64,000 bases of DNA, from positions 3,286,001-3,350,000 of the forward strand of contig NZ_CP009435.1 of NCBI RefSeq assembly GCF_000960995.1, given 5' to 3'. A program made the position numbers and the translations under genes. Below the pieces are notes generated by a model. That model was not told the origin of the DNA. It searched no databases and saw nothing but the letters and a program-made list of their open reading frames with translations. The DNA is from Burkholderia glumae LMG 2196 = ATCC 33617 (GTDB lineage Bacteria; Pseudomonadota; Gammaproteobacteria; Burkholderiales; Burkholderiaceae). The number at the start of each line of letters is the position of its first letter. Position 1 is the stretch's first letter. Positions 16,520 through 24,894 of this stretch are shown piece after piece.

Positions 16520-17560
16520 CTATAGCTCGACGGCACGCCCGGTGGCCAGCGCCTCGCGCATCGCGTGACCGATGCGGGTGGCCTCGCGCGCGTCGGCCAG
16601 CGTCGCGCCGCCCGAGTCGGCGCCGTCGCGCACGGCCGCCACGAACGCCTGCGCCTCGATCAGGAACGCCTCCTCGAAACGCTCGAAGAAGGTCGGCGTG
16701 CAGGTGTTGCGGATGCCGGTGGCGTCGTGGATCTCCACGCGGTTCGCGCGCGGATTGCGGCCGATGGTCAGCGCGCCCGCCGTGCCGATCACCTCCGAGT
16801 GCGAGTCGTTGCCGTGCGCCATGGTGCGCGAGGCATAGAACATCGCGAGCGCGCCGCCCTCGAATTCGCAGATCGCCACGCCATTGTCGACGTCGCCGCA
16901 GGCGCGCAGCCCCTCGTGCAGCGCGACCGTGCCGGCCGCGAACACGCGGGTGGCGCGCGGCCGGCCCAGCAGCCAGCGCGCCACGTCGATGTCGTGGACC
17001 GAGCAGTCGAGGAAGATGCCGCCCGAGCCCGGCGCGAAGCGCACGAAGAAGCCATCCGGGTCGTTGCGGTCGGCGGTCTGCGAGCGCACCAGGAACGGCC
17101 GGCCGATGGTGCCGGCGGCCACCCGCTCGAACGCGTCGCGGTAGCTCGGATCGAAGCGGCGCATGAAGCCGATGGTGGCCTGCAGATGCGGCCGCGCGCC
17201 GGCCTCGGCGATCACGCGCTCGCACTCGGCCAGGTCCAGCGAGAGCGGCTTCTCGCAGAACACGTGCTTGCCGGCGCGCAGCGCCGCGACGATCTGCTCG
17301 GCGTGCAGCGCGGACGGCGTGACGAGCCACAGCGCATCGAGTTCCGGGTCGGCCGCGAGCGCGGCGAAATCCGCGTGGACGCGCGGCACCTTCAGCGTCT
17401 CGCGCGCCCACGCGCGCTCCTCGGCCACCGGGCTGCAGGCGGCCGCCAGCACGGCGCCCGGCACGCGCCGCGCGAGGTTCTCGGCATGGCGGCGGCCGAG
17501 CCGGCCGAGCCCCGCGATGCCGATCCGCACCGGCGCGGCCGGGCTTGTCACAGTCTGCAT
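16520..17560 (-). CDS. Gfo/Idh/MocA-family dehydrogenase, inositol-type
   Basis: 346 residues. The N-terminal Rossmann domain has the dinucleotide loop GIAGLGRLGRRHAEN; the catalytic-lysine motif FCEKPLSLD is near residue 99. The C-terminal alpha/beta domain carries GGIFLDCSVHDIDVARWLL, the metal-free acid/His pair of this family. These enzymes oxidise inositols or other polyols with NAD(P). It sits 10 bases after iolG and is probably the third gene of the leftward iolR-iolG transcript. It is clearly diverged from its neighbour, so it may use another stereoisomer (for example scyllo- or chiro-inositol), which I cannot establish. Start is the ATG giving MQTVTSPAAP. Confidence 0.85.
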   Translation of the reverse strand: MQTVTSPAAPVRIGIAGLGRLGRRHAENLARRVPGAVLAAACSPVAEERAWARETLKVPRVHADFAALAADPELDALWLVTPSALHAEQIVAALRAGKHVFCEKPLSLDLAECERVIAEAGARPHLQATIGFMRRFDPSYRDAFERVAAGTIGRPFLVRSQTADRNDPDGFFVRFAPGSGGIFLDCSVHDIDVARWLLGRPRATRVFAAGTVALHEGLRACGDVDNGVAICEFEGGALAMFYASRTMAHGNDSHSEVIGTAGALTIGRNPRANRVEIHDATGIRNTCTPTFFERFEEAFLIEAQAFVAAVRDGADSGGATLADAREATRIGHAMREALATGRAVEL

Positions 17561-17570
17561 GGCGGCTCCC

Positions 17571-18599
17571 TCAGGCGGAGGCGGCGGCGCCGTCGGCGAG
17601 CCGCACGATGCGCTGCTCGCGCCACGAGCGCGTGGCCGCCTCGGCCAGCTCCAGCGCCTTCACGCCGTCGGCGATGGTGGTGCGCACCGGCTCGCCGCGC
17701 GTGAGCGCCGCGAAGAAATGCGCGATCTCGCGCGCGTAGGCGGCGCGGTAGCGCTCCAGGAAGAACGCCTCGGGCAGGTCGTTCGACACCGCGCGCGCCG
17801 TATAGGCCGTCACCTCGGTGGGCCGCAGGTTGCCGGCCTGCAGCATGCCGCCGCTGCCGAGCAGCTCGAAGCGCTGGTCGTAGCCGTAGGCGGCGCGCCG
17901 CGAGGTGTTGATCTGGCAGAGCCGCCCGGCCCGGGTGCGGATCGTCACCGCGGTGGCGTCGATGTCGCCCGCCTCGGCCACCGCCGCGTCGGTCAGGCAA
18001 CTGCCGGTGGCGTGCAGCGTCTCGGCCTCGTCGTCGAGAATCCAGCGGAAGATGTCGAAATCGTGGATCAGCATGTCCTTGAAGATCCCGCCCGAGCGCT
18101 TGAGGTAGGCCACGGGCGGCGCGCCCGGGTCGCGGCTGGTCACCACCAGCATCTCCGGCGCGCCCACCTCGCCCGCGTCGATGCGCGCCTTCACGGCCTC
18201 GAAGGTCGGATCGAAGCGGCGCTGGAAGCCGATCATGCAGACCACGCCGGCGCGCGCCACCGCGGCCTCGCAGGCACGCGCGCGTTCGAGCGCGAGATCG
18301 ACCGGCTTCTCGCAGAACACGTGCTTGCCGGCCGCGGCCGAGCGCTCGATCAGGTCGGCGTGCGTGTCGGTGCTCGAACAGATCACGCTGGCGCCCACCG
18401 CGGCGTCGCCGAGCGCGCCGTCCACGTCGGCCGCCTGCGCGCCGTGCTCGGCCGCCAGCGCGGCGGCCGCGGCCGGGTCCACGTCGATCACGTACTTGAG
18501 CCGCACGCCCGGCTGGCGCGCGAGATTCGCCGCATGGATGCGGCCGATGCGCCCGGCGCCGAACACGGCGACGTCGATCGTCGGCACTGCTTCAGTCAT
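17571..18599 (-). CDS. iolG: Inositol 2-dehydrogenase
   Basis: 342 residues of the Gfo/Idh/MocA family. IolG oxidises myo-inositol to 2-keto-myo-inositol (scyllo-inosose) with NAD, the first step of inositol catabolism. Rossmann loop VFGAGRIGRIHAAN, catalytic motif FCEKPVDL near residue 100, and GGIFKDMLIHDFDIFRWIL near residue 175 with the conserved Asp and His. It overlaps the stop of the RpiR regulator by 8 bases, so the two are translationally linked. The rest of the pathway (iolC, D, E, B) lies on the other side of the divergent promoter. The substrate is inferred from context. Confidence 0.88.
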   Translation of the reverse strand: MTEAVPTIDVAVFGAGRIGRIHAANLARQPGVRLKYVIDVDPAAAAALAAEHGAQAADVDGALGDAAVGASVICSSTDTHADLIERSAAAGKHVFCEKPVDLALERARACEAAVARAGVVCMIGFQRRFDPTFEAVKARIDAGEVGAPEMLVVTSRDPGAPPVAYLKRSGGIFKDMLIHDFDIFRWILDDEAETLHATGSCLTDAAVAEAGDIDATAVTIRTRAGRLCQINTSRRAAYGYDQRFELLGSGGMLQAGNLRPTEVTAYTARAVSNDLPEAFFLERYRAAYAREIAHFFAALTRGEPVRTTIADGVKALELAEAATRSWREQRIVRLADGAAASA

Positions 18600-19470
18600 C
18601 GTATCCTCCAGTGTCCTTCACTTCTTCCACGTTCAGTTCGAGCCGGTACGCGAGCGCGATGAACAGCGCCTGGCACAGGCAGATGGTGCTCGTGAGCGAG
18701 CGGAACGCGAACGCGCTGCCCTCCTTCACGAGCAGATGCGCGCTCGCCTCGCGGACCAGCGGCGAAAGCCGGCTGTCCGTGATCACGAGCGTGTTCGCAT
18801 GGTTCAGGCGCGCGGCGCGCAGGCAGTACCGGGTCTCCTTGCCGTAGGGCGCGAAGCTGATCGCGACCACCACGTCGCCGCGCCCGACGCTGCGGATCTG
18901 CTCGCGGTACATGCCGCCGAGCCCCGACACCAGGTGCACGCGCCGCGCCGTGTGCTGCAGCGCGTAGACGATGTAGCTCGCCACCGGAAACGACCGGCGC
19001 ACGCCGATCACGTAGATGTTCTCGGCCTTCTCGAGCATCGACACGGCCGCGTCGAACTGCGTGTCGTCGAGCCCCGCCGCCAGCTCGTCGAGACCGGCGC
19101 GCGAGGCCTCGATGAACTGGTGCGCGACGGCCGGCACCGACAGCGCGCCGCGCCGCTGGTCGATCAGCGAACGAATCCGCTGCCGGTAGCTCTGCCCGGC
19201 CGGATTCTGGCCCGTGTAGGCGTCGCGAAACACCGCCTGCAGATCCGAGAACCCCGAGAAGCCGAAACGCTGCGCGAAGCGCACCACCGCCGACGGATGC
19301 ACGCCGCAGCGCTCGGCGATGTCACTGGTGCGATCCATCATCACGTTGGCGCGATGCTCGTCGATGTACGAGGCGATGCGCTTCAACTGCCTCGGCAGCG
19401 CGTCGTAAGCCTCGGTGATGCGCTGCAGCAGCGCGTCGACGGGCGTCTCGGAATGCGGTGTCTCGTCCAT
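18592..19470 (-). CDS. iolR: RpiR-family repressor of the inositol genes
   Basis: 292 residues. An N-terminal helix-turn-helix domain of the RpiR type (about 10-85; RIASYIDEHRANVMMDRTSD, then HPSAVVRFAQRFGFSGFSDLQ) is followed by a SIS sugar-phosphate-binding domain (about 135-265; IYVIGVRRSFPVASYIVYAL, VVVAISFAPYGKET). In rhizobia the RpiR-type IolR represses inositol genes through a GGAA-N6-TTCC palindrome, and exactly that motif lies 97 bases before this start. The likely inducer is an inositol pathway intermediate. The ATG at 19470 fits the family; an in-frame ATG 54 bases further upstream is possible. Likely autoregulated. Confidence 0.85.
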   Translation of the reverse strand: MDETPHSETPVDALLQRITEAYDALPRQLKRIASYIDEHRANVMMDRTSDIAERCGVHPSAVVRFAQRFGFSGFSDLQAVFRDAYTGQNPAGQSYRQRIRSLIDQRRGALSVPAVAHQFIEASRAGLDELAAGLDDTQFDAAVSMLEKAENIYVIGVRRSFPVASYIVYALQHTARRVHLVSGLGGMYREQIRSVGRGDVVVAISFAPYGKETRYCLRAARLNHANTLVITDSRLSPLVREASAHLLVKEGSAFAFRSLTSTICLCQALFIALAYRLELNVEEVKDTGGYDD

Positions 19471-19566
19471 GGTGTGCGGCTGCGCGGCCCCGCCGCGCGA
19501 GGCCCGCGCGGCACCGGGCGCCATGCCGATGTCGTGAGCCGAGTATAGGCAGTTCGCCGTCGAAAT

Positions 19567-19604
19567 GGAACAAATTTTCCATTTACATTTGAAATAAAAT
19601 TTTC
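19567..19604. promoter_or_regulatory. Putative IolR operator pair in the iolR-transporter control region
   Basis: The inverted repeat AATGGAA-N6-TTCCATT contains a perfect GGAA-N6-TTCC at 19567-19580, the motif described for rhizobial IolR. A weaker copy, GAAA-N6-TTTC, follows at 19591-19604, its centre 24 bases from the first. Both lie in an AT-rich patch between divergent genes, well placed to control both directions. Functional assignment is inference. Confidence 0.65.
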
Positions 19605-19686
19605 TTTGCAATCGCTGGCGAGTTGACCTAATCTTGCTCGTGGACGGCAACGTTCGACCCATAACAGAACCGACACAGGTGGAGAC

Positions 19687-20763
19687 ATGAGACTTTGCAA
19701 TGGCAAGGCCGGCTTTCGCGCGCCCGCAATCAAGGCGGGTCTTCGAACGCTCGTCGCGGCGCTGGCCTGCGCGGCCGGCCTGGCCGCCACGGCGGGCAGC
19801 GCGCAGGCTGCCGACGCCCGCTTCGTGCTGATCAGCCACGCGCCCGATTCCGACTCGTGGTGGAACACCATCAAGAACGCGATCAAGCAGGCCGACGAGG
19901 ACTTCAACGTCACGACCGACTATCGCAACCCGCCCAACGGCGACATCGCCGACATGTCGCGCCTGATCGAGCAGGCCGCCGCGCGCGACTACGACGGCGT
20001 GATCACCACCATCGCCGACTACGACGTGCTGAAGAACTCGCTCGGCAAGGTCACCGCGAAGAAGATCCCGCTCGTCACGATCAACTCGGGCACCGAGGAG
20101 CAGAGCGCGCAGCTCGGCGCGATCATGCACGTGGGCCAGCCAGAGTACGTGGCGGGCCAGGCGGCCGGCGAAAAGGCCAAGGCCGCCGGCGTCAAGTCGT
20201 TCCTCTGCGTCAACCACCTGGCCACCAATCCGGTGTCGTTCGAGCGCTGCCGCGGCTTTGCCGACGCGATCGGCGCCGACATGAAGAGCTCCACCATCGA
20301 TGCCGGCACCGACCCGACCGAGATCCAGTCGAAGGTCAGCGCCTACCTGCGCAACCATCCGAAGACGCAGGCGGTGCTGACGCTCGGCCCGGTGCCCGCC
20401 GCCGCCACGCTCAAGGCGCTGCAGCAGATGGGCCTGAGCGGCAAGCTCTATTTCGCCACCTTCGACTTCTCCGACGACATCGCCCGCGCGATCCGCAGCG
20501 GCGCGATCCAGTTCGCGATCGACCAGCAGCCGTACCTGCAGGGCTACATCCCGGTGGCCGTGCTCGCGATCGTGAAGAAGGACAAGACCACCGATCCGGT
20601 GAAGATCCGCCAGATCCTCGAGGCCAATCCGAAGTTCCAGGCGCGCCTTGCCACCTACGGGCTGCAGCCGTCCTACGGGCCGCGCAACATCCGCTCCGGT
20701 CCGGGCTTCATCACGAAGGACAACCTCGACAAGGTCGTGAAGTACGCGGGGCAATACCGCTGA
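19687..20763 (+). CDS. Periplasmic sugar/inositol-binding protein of an ABC transporter
   Basis: 358 residues, type I periplasmic-binding fold. A long N-terminal signal peptide ends at an AQA-type cleavage site near residue 41 (GSAQAADA). The mature protein opens with FVLISHAPDSDSWWNTIKNA and repeats the family pattern DYDGVITTIADYD, IPLVTINSG, and a C-terminal lobe with LYFATFDFSDDIARAI. A good GGTGGAG precedes the ATG. First gene of the rightward transporter-iol operon, immediately downstream of the putative IolR operators. Substrate taken as inositol from context; proteins of this kind also bind other pentoses, hexoses or their derivatives. Confidence 0.88.
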   Translation: MRLCNGKAGFRAPAIKAGLRTLVAALACAAGLAATAGSAQAADARFVLISHAPDSDSWWNTIKNAIKQADEDFNVTTDYRNPPNGDIADMSRLIEQAAARDYDGVITTIADYDVLKNSLGKVTAKKIPLVTINSGTEEQSAQLGAIMHVGQPEYVAGQAAGEKAKAAGVKSFLCVNHLATNPVSFERCRGFADAIGADMKSSTIDAGTDPTEIQSKVSAYLRNHPKTQAVLTLGPVPAAATLKALQQMGLSGKLYFATFDFSDDIARAIRSGAIQFAIDQQPYLQGYIPVAVLAIVKKDKTTDPVKIRQILEANPKFQARLATYGLQPSYGPRNIRSGPGFITKDNLDKVVKYAGQYR

Positions 20764-20905
20764 AGCGGCGCGTGGCGCGGCCGCAGCGCAAGCCGGCCGC
20801 GCCCTGCTCATCGTCATCGTTCATCGCGCGGCGGCGGCGCCGCGCCTCTGTACCGACGCGGCGGAGTGGCCCTGCTCCGTGCGCGCCGGGCATCAAGGAG
20901 ACATC

Positions 20906-22051
20906 ATGGGTGTAGCCGGCAAGCATCTGACAGCGCAGACGCAGGACACGCCGCCCGCGGGCGGCCGGGCCGACGAGCGGCTGCGCGGCGAGGCGTGGTA
21001 CTCGCGCCTGCTCAACCGCCCCGAATTCGCCGCGATTTCCGGCGCCGTGCTGGTGTTCGCGGTGTTCGCGATCGGCGCGGGCGGCTCGGGCATGTTCAAC
21101 CTCGACGGCATCATGAACTGGTCGCAGGTGGCCGCCTATCTCGGCATCCTCGCGGTGGGCGCCTGCCTGCTGATGGTGGCGGGCGAGTTCGACCTGTCGA
21201 TCGGCTCGATGATCGGCTTCTCGGGGATGATGGTGGCGATCCCCACCGCCTATTTCCACTGGCCGATCTGGGCCGCCGTGCTGTTCGCGTTCGCCAGCTC
21301 GATGGCGCTCGGCGCGCTGAACGGCTATCTCGTGATGCGCACCCGGCTGCCCTCGTTCATCGTCACGCTGGCATTCCTGTTCATCCTGCGCGGCCTCACG
21401 CTCGCGCTGTCGATCATGTTCGCCGACCGCACCATCATCTCGGGCATGGGCGACTACGCCCACGCCGATCCGTTCACCCATCTGCTGTTCCAGGGCGTGG
21501 CCTTCCACGACCTGTTCCGCTGGCTCGCGCAGGCCGGCATCGGCGGCCTGCTCGACAACGGCGAGCCGCTCGTGCCGGGCGTGCCGAAGGTGATCCTGTG
21601 GTGGTTCGCGGCCACCGCGATCGGCGCGTTCGTGCTGGCCAAGACGCGCTGGGGCAACTGGATCCTCGCCGTGGGCGGCGACGCCAACGCCGCCAAGAAC
21701 GTCGGCGTGCCGGTGCGCCGCGTGAAGATCCTGCTGTTCGTGCTGACCGCGTTCTGCGCCTGCCTGTTCGCCGTGCTGCAGGTGGCCGACATCGGCTCGG
21801 CGGCGGCCGACCGCGGGCTGCAGAAGGAGTTCGAGGCGATCATCGCCGCGGTGATCGGCGGCACGCTGCTCACGGGCGGCTACGGCTCGGTGATCGGCGC
21901 CGCGTTCGGCGCGCTGATCTTCGGCGTGGTGCAGATCGGCATCACCTATACCAACATCAGCTCGGACTGGTTCCGCGTATTCCTCGGCGTGATGCTGCTG
22001 CTCGCCGTGCTGTTCAACCACTATGTGCGCCGCCGCGTGGCGCAGTCGTAA
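20906..22051 (+). CDS. ABC transporter permease, inositol/sugar type
   Basis: 381 residues of the RbsC/AraH-like branched permease family, with about eight to ten hydrophobic segments. The family landmarks are LMVAGEFDLSIGSMIGFSGM, the loop GALNGYLVMRTRLPSFIVTLA, and GGTLLTGGYGSVIGAAFGALI before the final helices. It forms the inner-membrane channel for the binding protein upstream. The ATG at 20906 is preceded by AAGGAG at ideal spacing; an upstream in-frame ATG lacks a ribosome-binding site. The 142-base gap after the binding-protein gene is larger than elsewhere in the operon. Confidence 0.9.
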   Translation: MGVAGKHLTAQTQDTPPAGGRADERLRGEAWYSRLLNRPEFAAISGAVLVFAVFAIGAGGSGMFNLDGIMNWSQVAAYLGILAVGACLLMVAGEFDLSIGSMIGFSGMMVAIPTAYFHWPIWAAVLFAFASSMALGALNGYLVMRTRLPSFIVTLAFLFILRGLTLALSIMFADRTIISGMGDYAHADPFTHLLFQGVAFHDLFRWLAQAGIGGLLDNGEPLVPGVPKVILWWFAATAIGAFVLAKTRWGNWILAVGGDANAAKNVGVPVRRVKILLFVLTAFCACLFAVLQVADIGSAAADRGLQKEFEAIIAAVIGGTLLTGGYGSVIGAAFGALIFGVVQIGITYTNISSDWFRVFLGVMLLLAVLFNHYVRRRVAQS

Positions 22052-22063
22052 GGGAGCCGAATC

Positions 22064-22888
22064 ATGTCCACGCCTTCCTCTTCCGCCTCCCCGTCCGGCG
22101 TCGCCGCCGACACGATCCTCGAGCTCGACGGCGTCAGCAAGTTCTTCGGCAAGGTCATCGCGCTGTCCGGCATCAACCTGCGGCTGCGCCGCGGCGAGGT
22201 GCATTGCCTGCTCGGCGACAACGGCGCCGGCAAGTCCACGCTGATCAAGACGCTGGCCGGCGTGCATCAGCCCTCGGAGGGCCGCTATCTGGTGGACGGC
22301 CGGCCGGTGGCGTTCACCTCGCCGAAGGACGCGCTCGACCTCGGCATCGCCACCGTCTACCAGGATCTCGCGCTGGTGCCGCTGCTGTCGGTGGCGCGCA
22401 ATTTCTTCATGGGCCGCGAGCCGCGGAAGAAGCTGTTCGGCCTGCTCAACGTGATGGACCTCGACACCAGCGCCGAGGTCGCGCGCGCCAAGCTCGCCGA
22501 GATGGGCATCCACGTGCGCGACCCGCACCAGCCGATCGGCACCATGTCGGGCGGCGAGCGGCAGTGCCTCGCGATCGCGCGCGCGATCCACTTCGGCGCG
22601 CGCGTGCTGATCCTCGACGAGCCCACCGCCGCGCTCGGCGTCAAGCAGAGCTTCAACGTGCTCAAGCTGATCCACGCCGCGCGCGCCAAGGGCATCTCGG
22701 TGATCTTCATCACCCACAACGTCCACCACGCCTATCCGATCGGCGACTCGTTCACGCTGCTCAACCGCGGCCGCTCGCTCGGCACCTTCACGAAGGATGC
22801 GATCTCGAAGGACGAGGTGCTCGACATGATGGCGGGCGGCGCGGAAATGCAGAAGATGGTCGCCGAGCTAGACGGCGCGGTGCTCTAA
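22064..22888 (+). CDS. ABC transporter ATP-binding protein, inositol/sugar type
   Basis: 274 residues with one nucleotide-binding domain: Walker A GDNGAGKST near residue 53, Q-loop VYQDLALVP, signature MSGGERQ, Walker B VLILDEPTAALG, and switch His in ITHN. Unlike the duplicated ATPases of most ribose/xylose importers (about 500 residues; compare xylG in this window), it is a single module and so must work as a homodimer, as in the fructose/inositol-type systems. It lies 12 bases after the permease and 18 before iolC, which supports a shared transcript and a role in inositol uptake. Confidence 0.9.
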   Translation: MSTPSSSASPSGVAADTILELDGVSKFFGKVIALSGINLRLRRGEVHCLLGDNGAGKSTLIKTLAGVHQPSEGRYLVDGRPVAFTSPKDALDLGIATVYQDLALVPLLSVARNFFMGREPRKKLFGLLNVMDLDTSAEVARAKLAEMGIHVRDPHQPIGTMSGGERQCLAIARAIHFGARVLILDEPTAALGVKQSFNVLKLIHAARAKGISVIFITHNVHHAYPIGDSFTLLNRGRSLGTFTKDAISKDEVLDMMAGGAEMQKMVAELDGAVL

Positions 22889-22906
22889 CTCCCGACAGGA
22901 ACCGAC

Positions 22907-24883
22907 ATGTCCCATTCCCCCCTCACGTTCGCGCCGGACCGCCCGCTCGACCTGATCTGCATCGGCCGCGTGGCGGTCGACCTGTACGCCGAGCAGATCG
23001 GCGCGCGCCTGGAAGACGCGACCAGCTTCGCGAAGTACCTGGGCGGCTCGTCCGGCAACATCGCGTTCGGCGCGGCGCGGCTCGGGCTCAAGTCCGCGAT
23101 GCTCGCGCGCGTCGGCAACGATCACATGGGCCGCTTCGTGCGCGAGACGCTCGCGCGCGAAGGCTGCGACACGCGCCGCCTCATCACCGACGAGGAGCGC
23201 CTGACCGCGCTGGTGCTGCTCGGCCTCAAGGATCGCGACACGTTTCCGCTGGTGTTCTACCGCGAGAACTGCGCCGACATGGCGCTCGACGAGACCGACA
23301 TCGACGAGGCGTTCATCGCCTCGGCCAAGGCGCTGCTGATCACCGGCACCCACTTCTCGACCGAGCGCGTCAACCGCGCGAGCCGCCGTGCGCTCGACTT
23401 CGCGCGCCGCCACCAGGTGCGCACCGTGCTCGACATCGACTACCGGCCCGTGCTCTGGGGGCTGACCGGCAAGGCCGACGGCGAGACCCGCTTCGTTGCC
23501 GACGCGGGCGTGACGGCGCACCTGCAGCGCATCCTGCCGCTGTTCGACCTGGTGATCGGCACCGAGGAGGAATTCCGCATCGCGGGCGGCAAGGACGCGC
23601 TGCCCGATGCGCTGGAGATGGTGCGCCGCGTGACGAGCGCGACCCTGGTGGTCAAGCGCGGCCCGCTCGGCTGCTCGATCATCGAGGGCGCGGTGCCGAA
23701 CACGCTCGACGCGCTCGAGCTGGTGGGCGGCGTGGAGGTGGACGTGCTCAACGTGCTCGGCGCCGGCGACGCGTTCGCCTCGGGCCTGCTCTCGCAGTGG
23801 CTGCGCGGCGCCCCGCTGGAGGCCGCCGCGCGTATCGCGAACGCCTGCGGGGCGCTGGTGGTGTCGCGCCACGGCTGCTCGCCGGCAATGCCGACGCCGG
23901 CCGAACTCGAGCATTTCCTGCGCGAGGCCGAGCGCGATCCGCTGCGCATGCGCCGCCCCGACCGCGACGCGACGCTCGCGCGGCTGCACCGCGTGAGCCC
24001 GCCGCGGCGCGCGTGGGAGCAGGTGCTCGGCTTCGCCTTCGACCACCGCAACCAGTTCTTCGAACTCGCGCAGCAGACCGGCGCGCCGATCGAGCGGATC
24101 GATCACCTCAAGCGCCTGTTCGTCGAGGCCGTCGCGCAGACCGAGGCGCAGCTCGGGCTGCAAGGCCGGATCGGCGTGCTGATCGACGATCGCTACGGCC
24201 AGGACGCGCTCAACGAGGCGACCGGCCGCGGCTGGTGGATCGGCCGGCCGGTGGAGCTGCCCGGCTCGCTGCCGCTCGAATTCGACCACGGCCGCTCGCT
24301 CGGCACCACGCTCGAGACCTGGCCCGCCGAGCACGTCGCGAAGTGCCTGGTGCGCTATCACCCCGACGAGGCCTTCCAGACGCGGCTCGAACAGGAAACG
24401 CAGCTGCGCACGCTGTACGACGCGGTGCAGGCGAGCGGCCACGAGCTGCTGCTCGAGGTGATCCCGCCGCATCGCCCGGACCTGCCCGCCGGCGCCGACA
24501 TCGTCTATCGCGCGCTCAAGCGGCTCTACAACCTCGGCATCCGGCCGGAATGGTGGAAGCTCGAACCGCTCGACGCGAGCCAGTGGCGCATGGTGGACGA
24601 GCTGATCGCCGAGCGCGATCCGTATTGCCGCGGCGTGGTGCTGCTGGGCCTGTCGGCACCGGCCGAGCAGCTGATCGACGGCTTCACCGCCGCGGCCGCC
24701 TCGCGCACCTGCCGCGGCTTCACGGTGGGCCGCACCATCTTCCACGAGCCCAGCCGCGCCTGGCTGGCCGGCGAGCTCGACGACGCCGGCCTGATCGCGC
24801 GCGTGCGCGCCACCTTCGAGACGCTGATCGACGCCTGGCGCACGGCGCGCGCCGGCCGCGTCGCCGCGCGCCGGGTCGCATGA
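22907..24883 (+). CDS. iolC: 5-dehydro-2-deoxygluconokinase fused to a DUF2090 domain
   Basis: 658 residues in two parts. Residues 1 to about 335 are a PfkB-family kinase: LICIGRVAVDLYAEQIG, GGSSGNIAFGAARLG, and the anion-hole/catalytic motif LNVLGAGDAFASGLL. IolC phosphorylates 5-dehydro-2-deoxy-gluconate (DKG). From about 350 to the end is a DUF2090 module, a TIM-barrel aldolase-like domain often fused to IolC and suspected to replace IolJ, which cleaves DKG-phosphate. No separate iolJ is visible nearby, in agreement. A GACAGGAACCGAC stretch before the ATG holds a modest ribosome-binding site. The aldolase role is inferred from the family, not shown. Confidence 0.92.
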   Translation: MSHSPLTFAPDRPLDLICIGRVAVDLYAEQIGARLEDATSFAKYLGGSSGNIAFGAARLGLKSAMLARVGNDHMGRFVRETLAREGCDTRRLITDEERLTALVLLGLKDRDTFPLVFYRENCADMALDETDIDEAFIASAKALLITGTHFSTERVNRASRRALDFARRHQVRTVLDIDYRPVLWGLTGKADGETRFVADAGVTAHLQRILPLFDLVIGTEEEFRIAGGKDALPDALEMVRRVTSATLVVKRGPLGCSIIEGAVPNTLDALELVGGVEVDVLNVLGAGDAFASGLLSQWLRGAPLEAAARIANACGALVVSRHGCSPAMPTPAELEHFLREAERDPLRMRRPDRDATLARLHRVSPPRRAWEQVLGFAFDHRNQFFELAQQTGAPIERIDHLKRLFVEAVAQTEAQLGLQGRIGVLIDDRYGQDALNEATGRGWWIGRPVELPGSLPLEFDHGRSLGTTLETWPAEHVAKCLVRYHPDEAFQTRLEQETQLRTLYDAVQASGHELLLEVIPPHRPDLPAGADIVYRALKRLYNLGIRPEWWKLEPLDASQWRMVDELIAERDPYCRGVVLLGLSAPAEQLIDGFTAAAASRTCRGFTVGRTIFHEPSRAWLAGELDDAGLIARVRATFETLIDAWRTARAGRVAARRVA

Positions 24884-24894
24884 GGAGCCCCCCG

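Noticed and set aside
20866..24894. Upstream extension of the iolD frame through the transporter genes and iolC
   Set aside because: The text is Arg/Ala/Gly-rich and overlaps real genes in another frame; iolD similarity begins only at about 24895.
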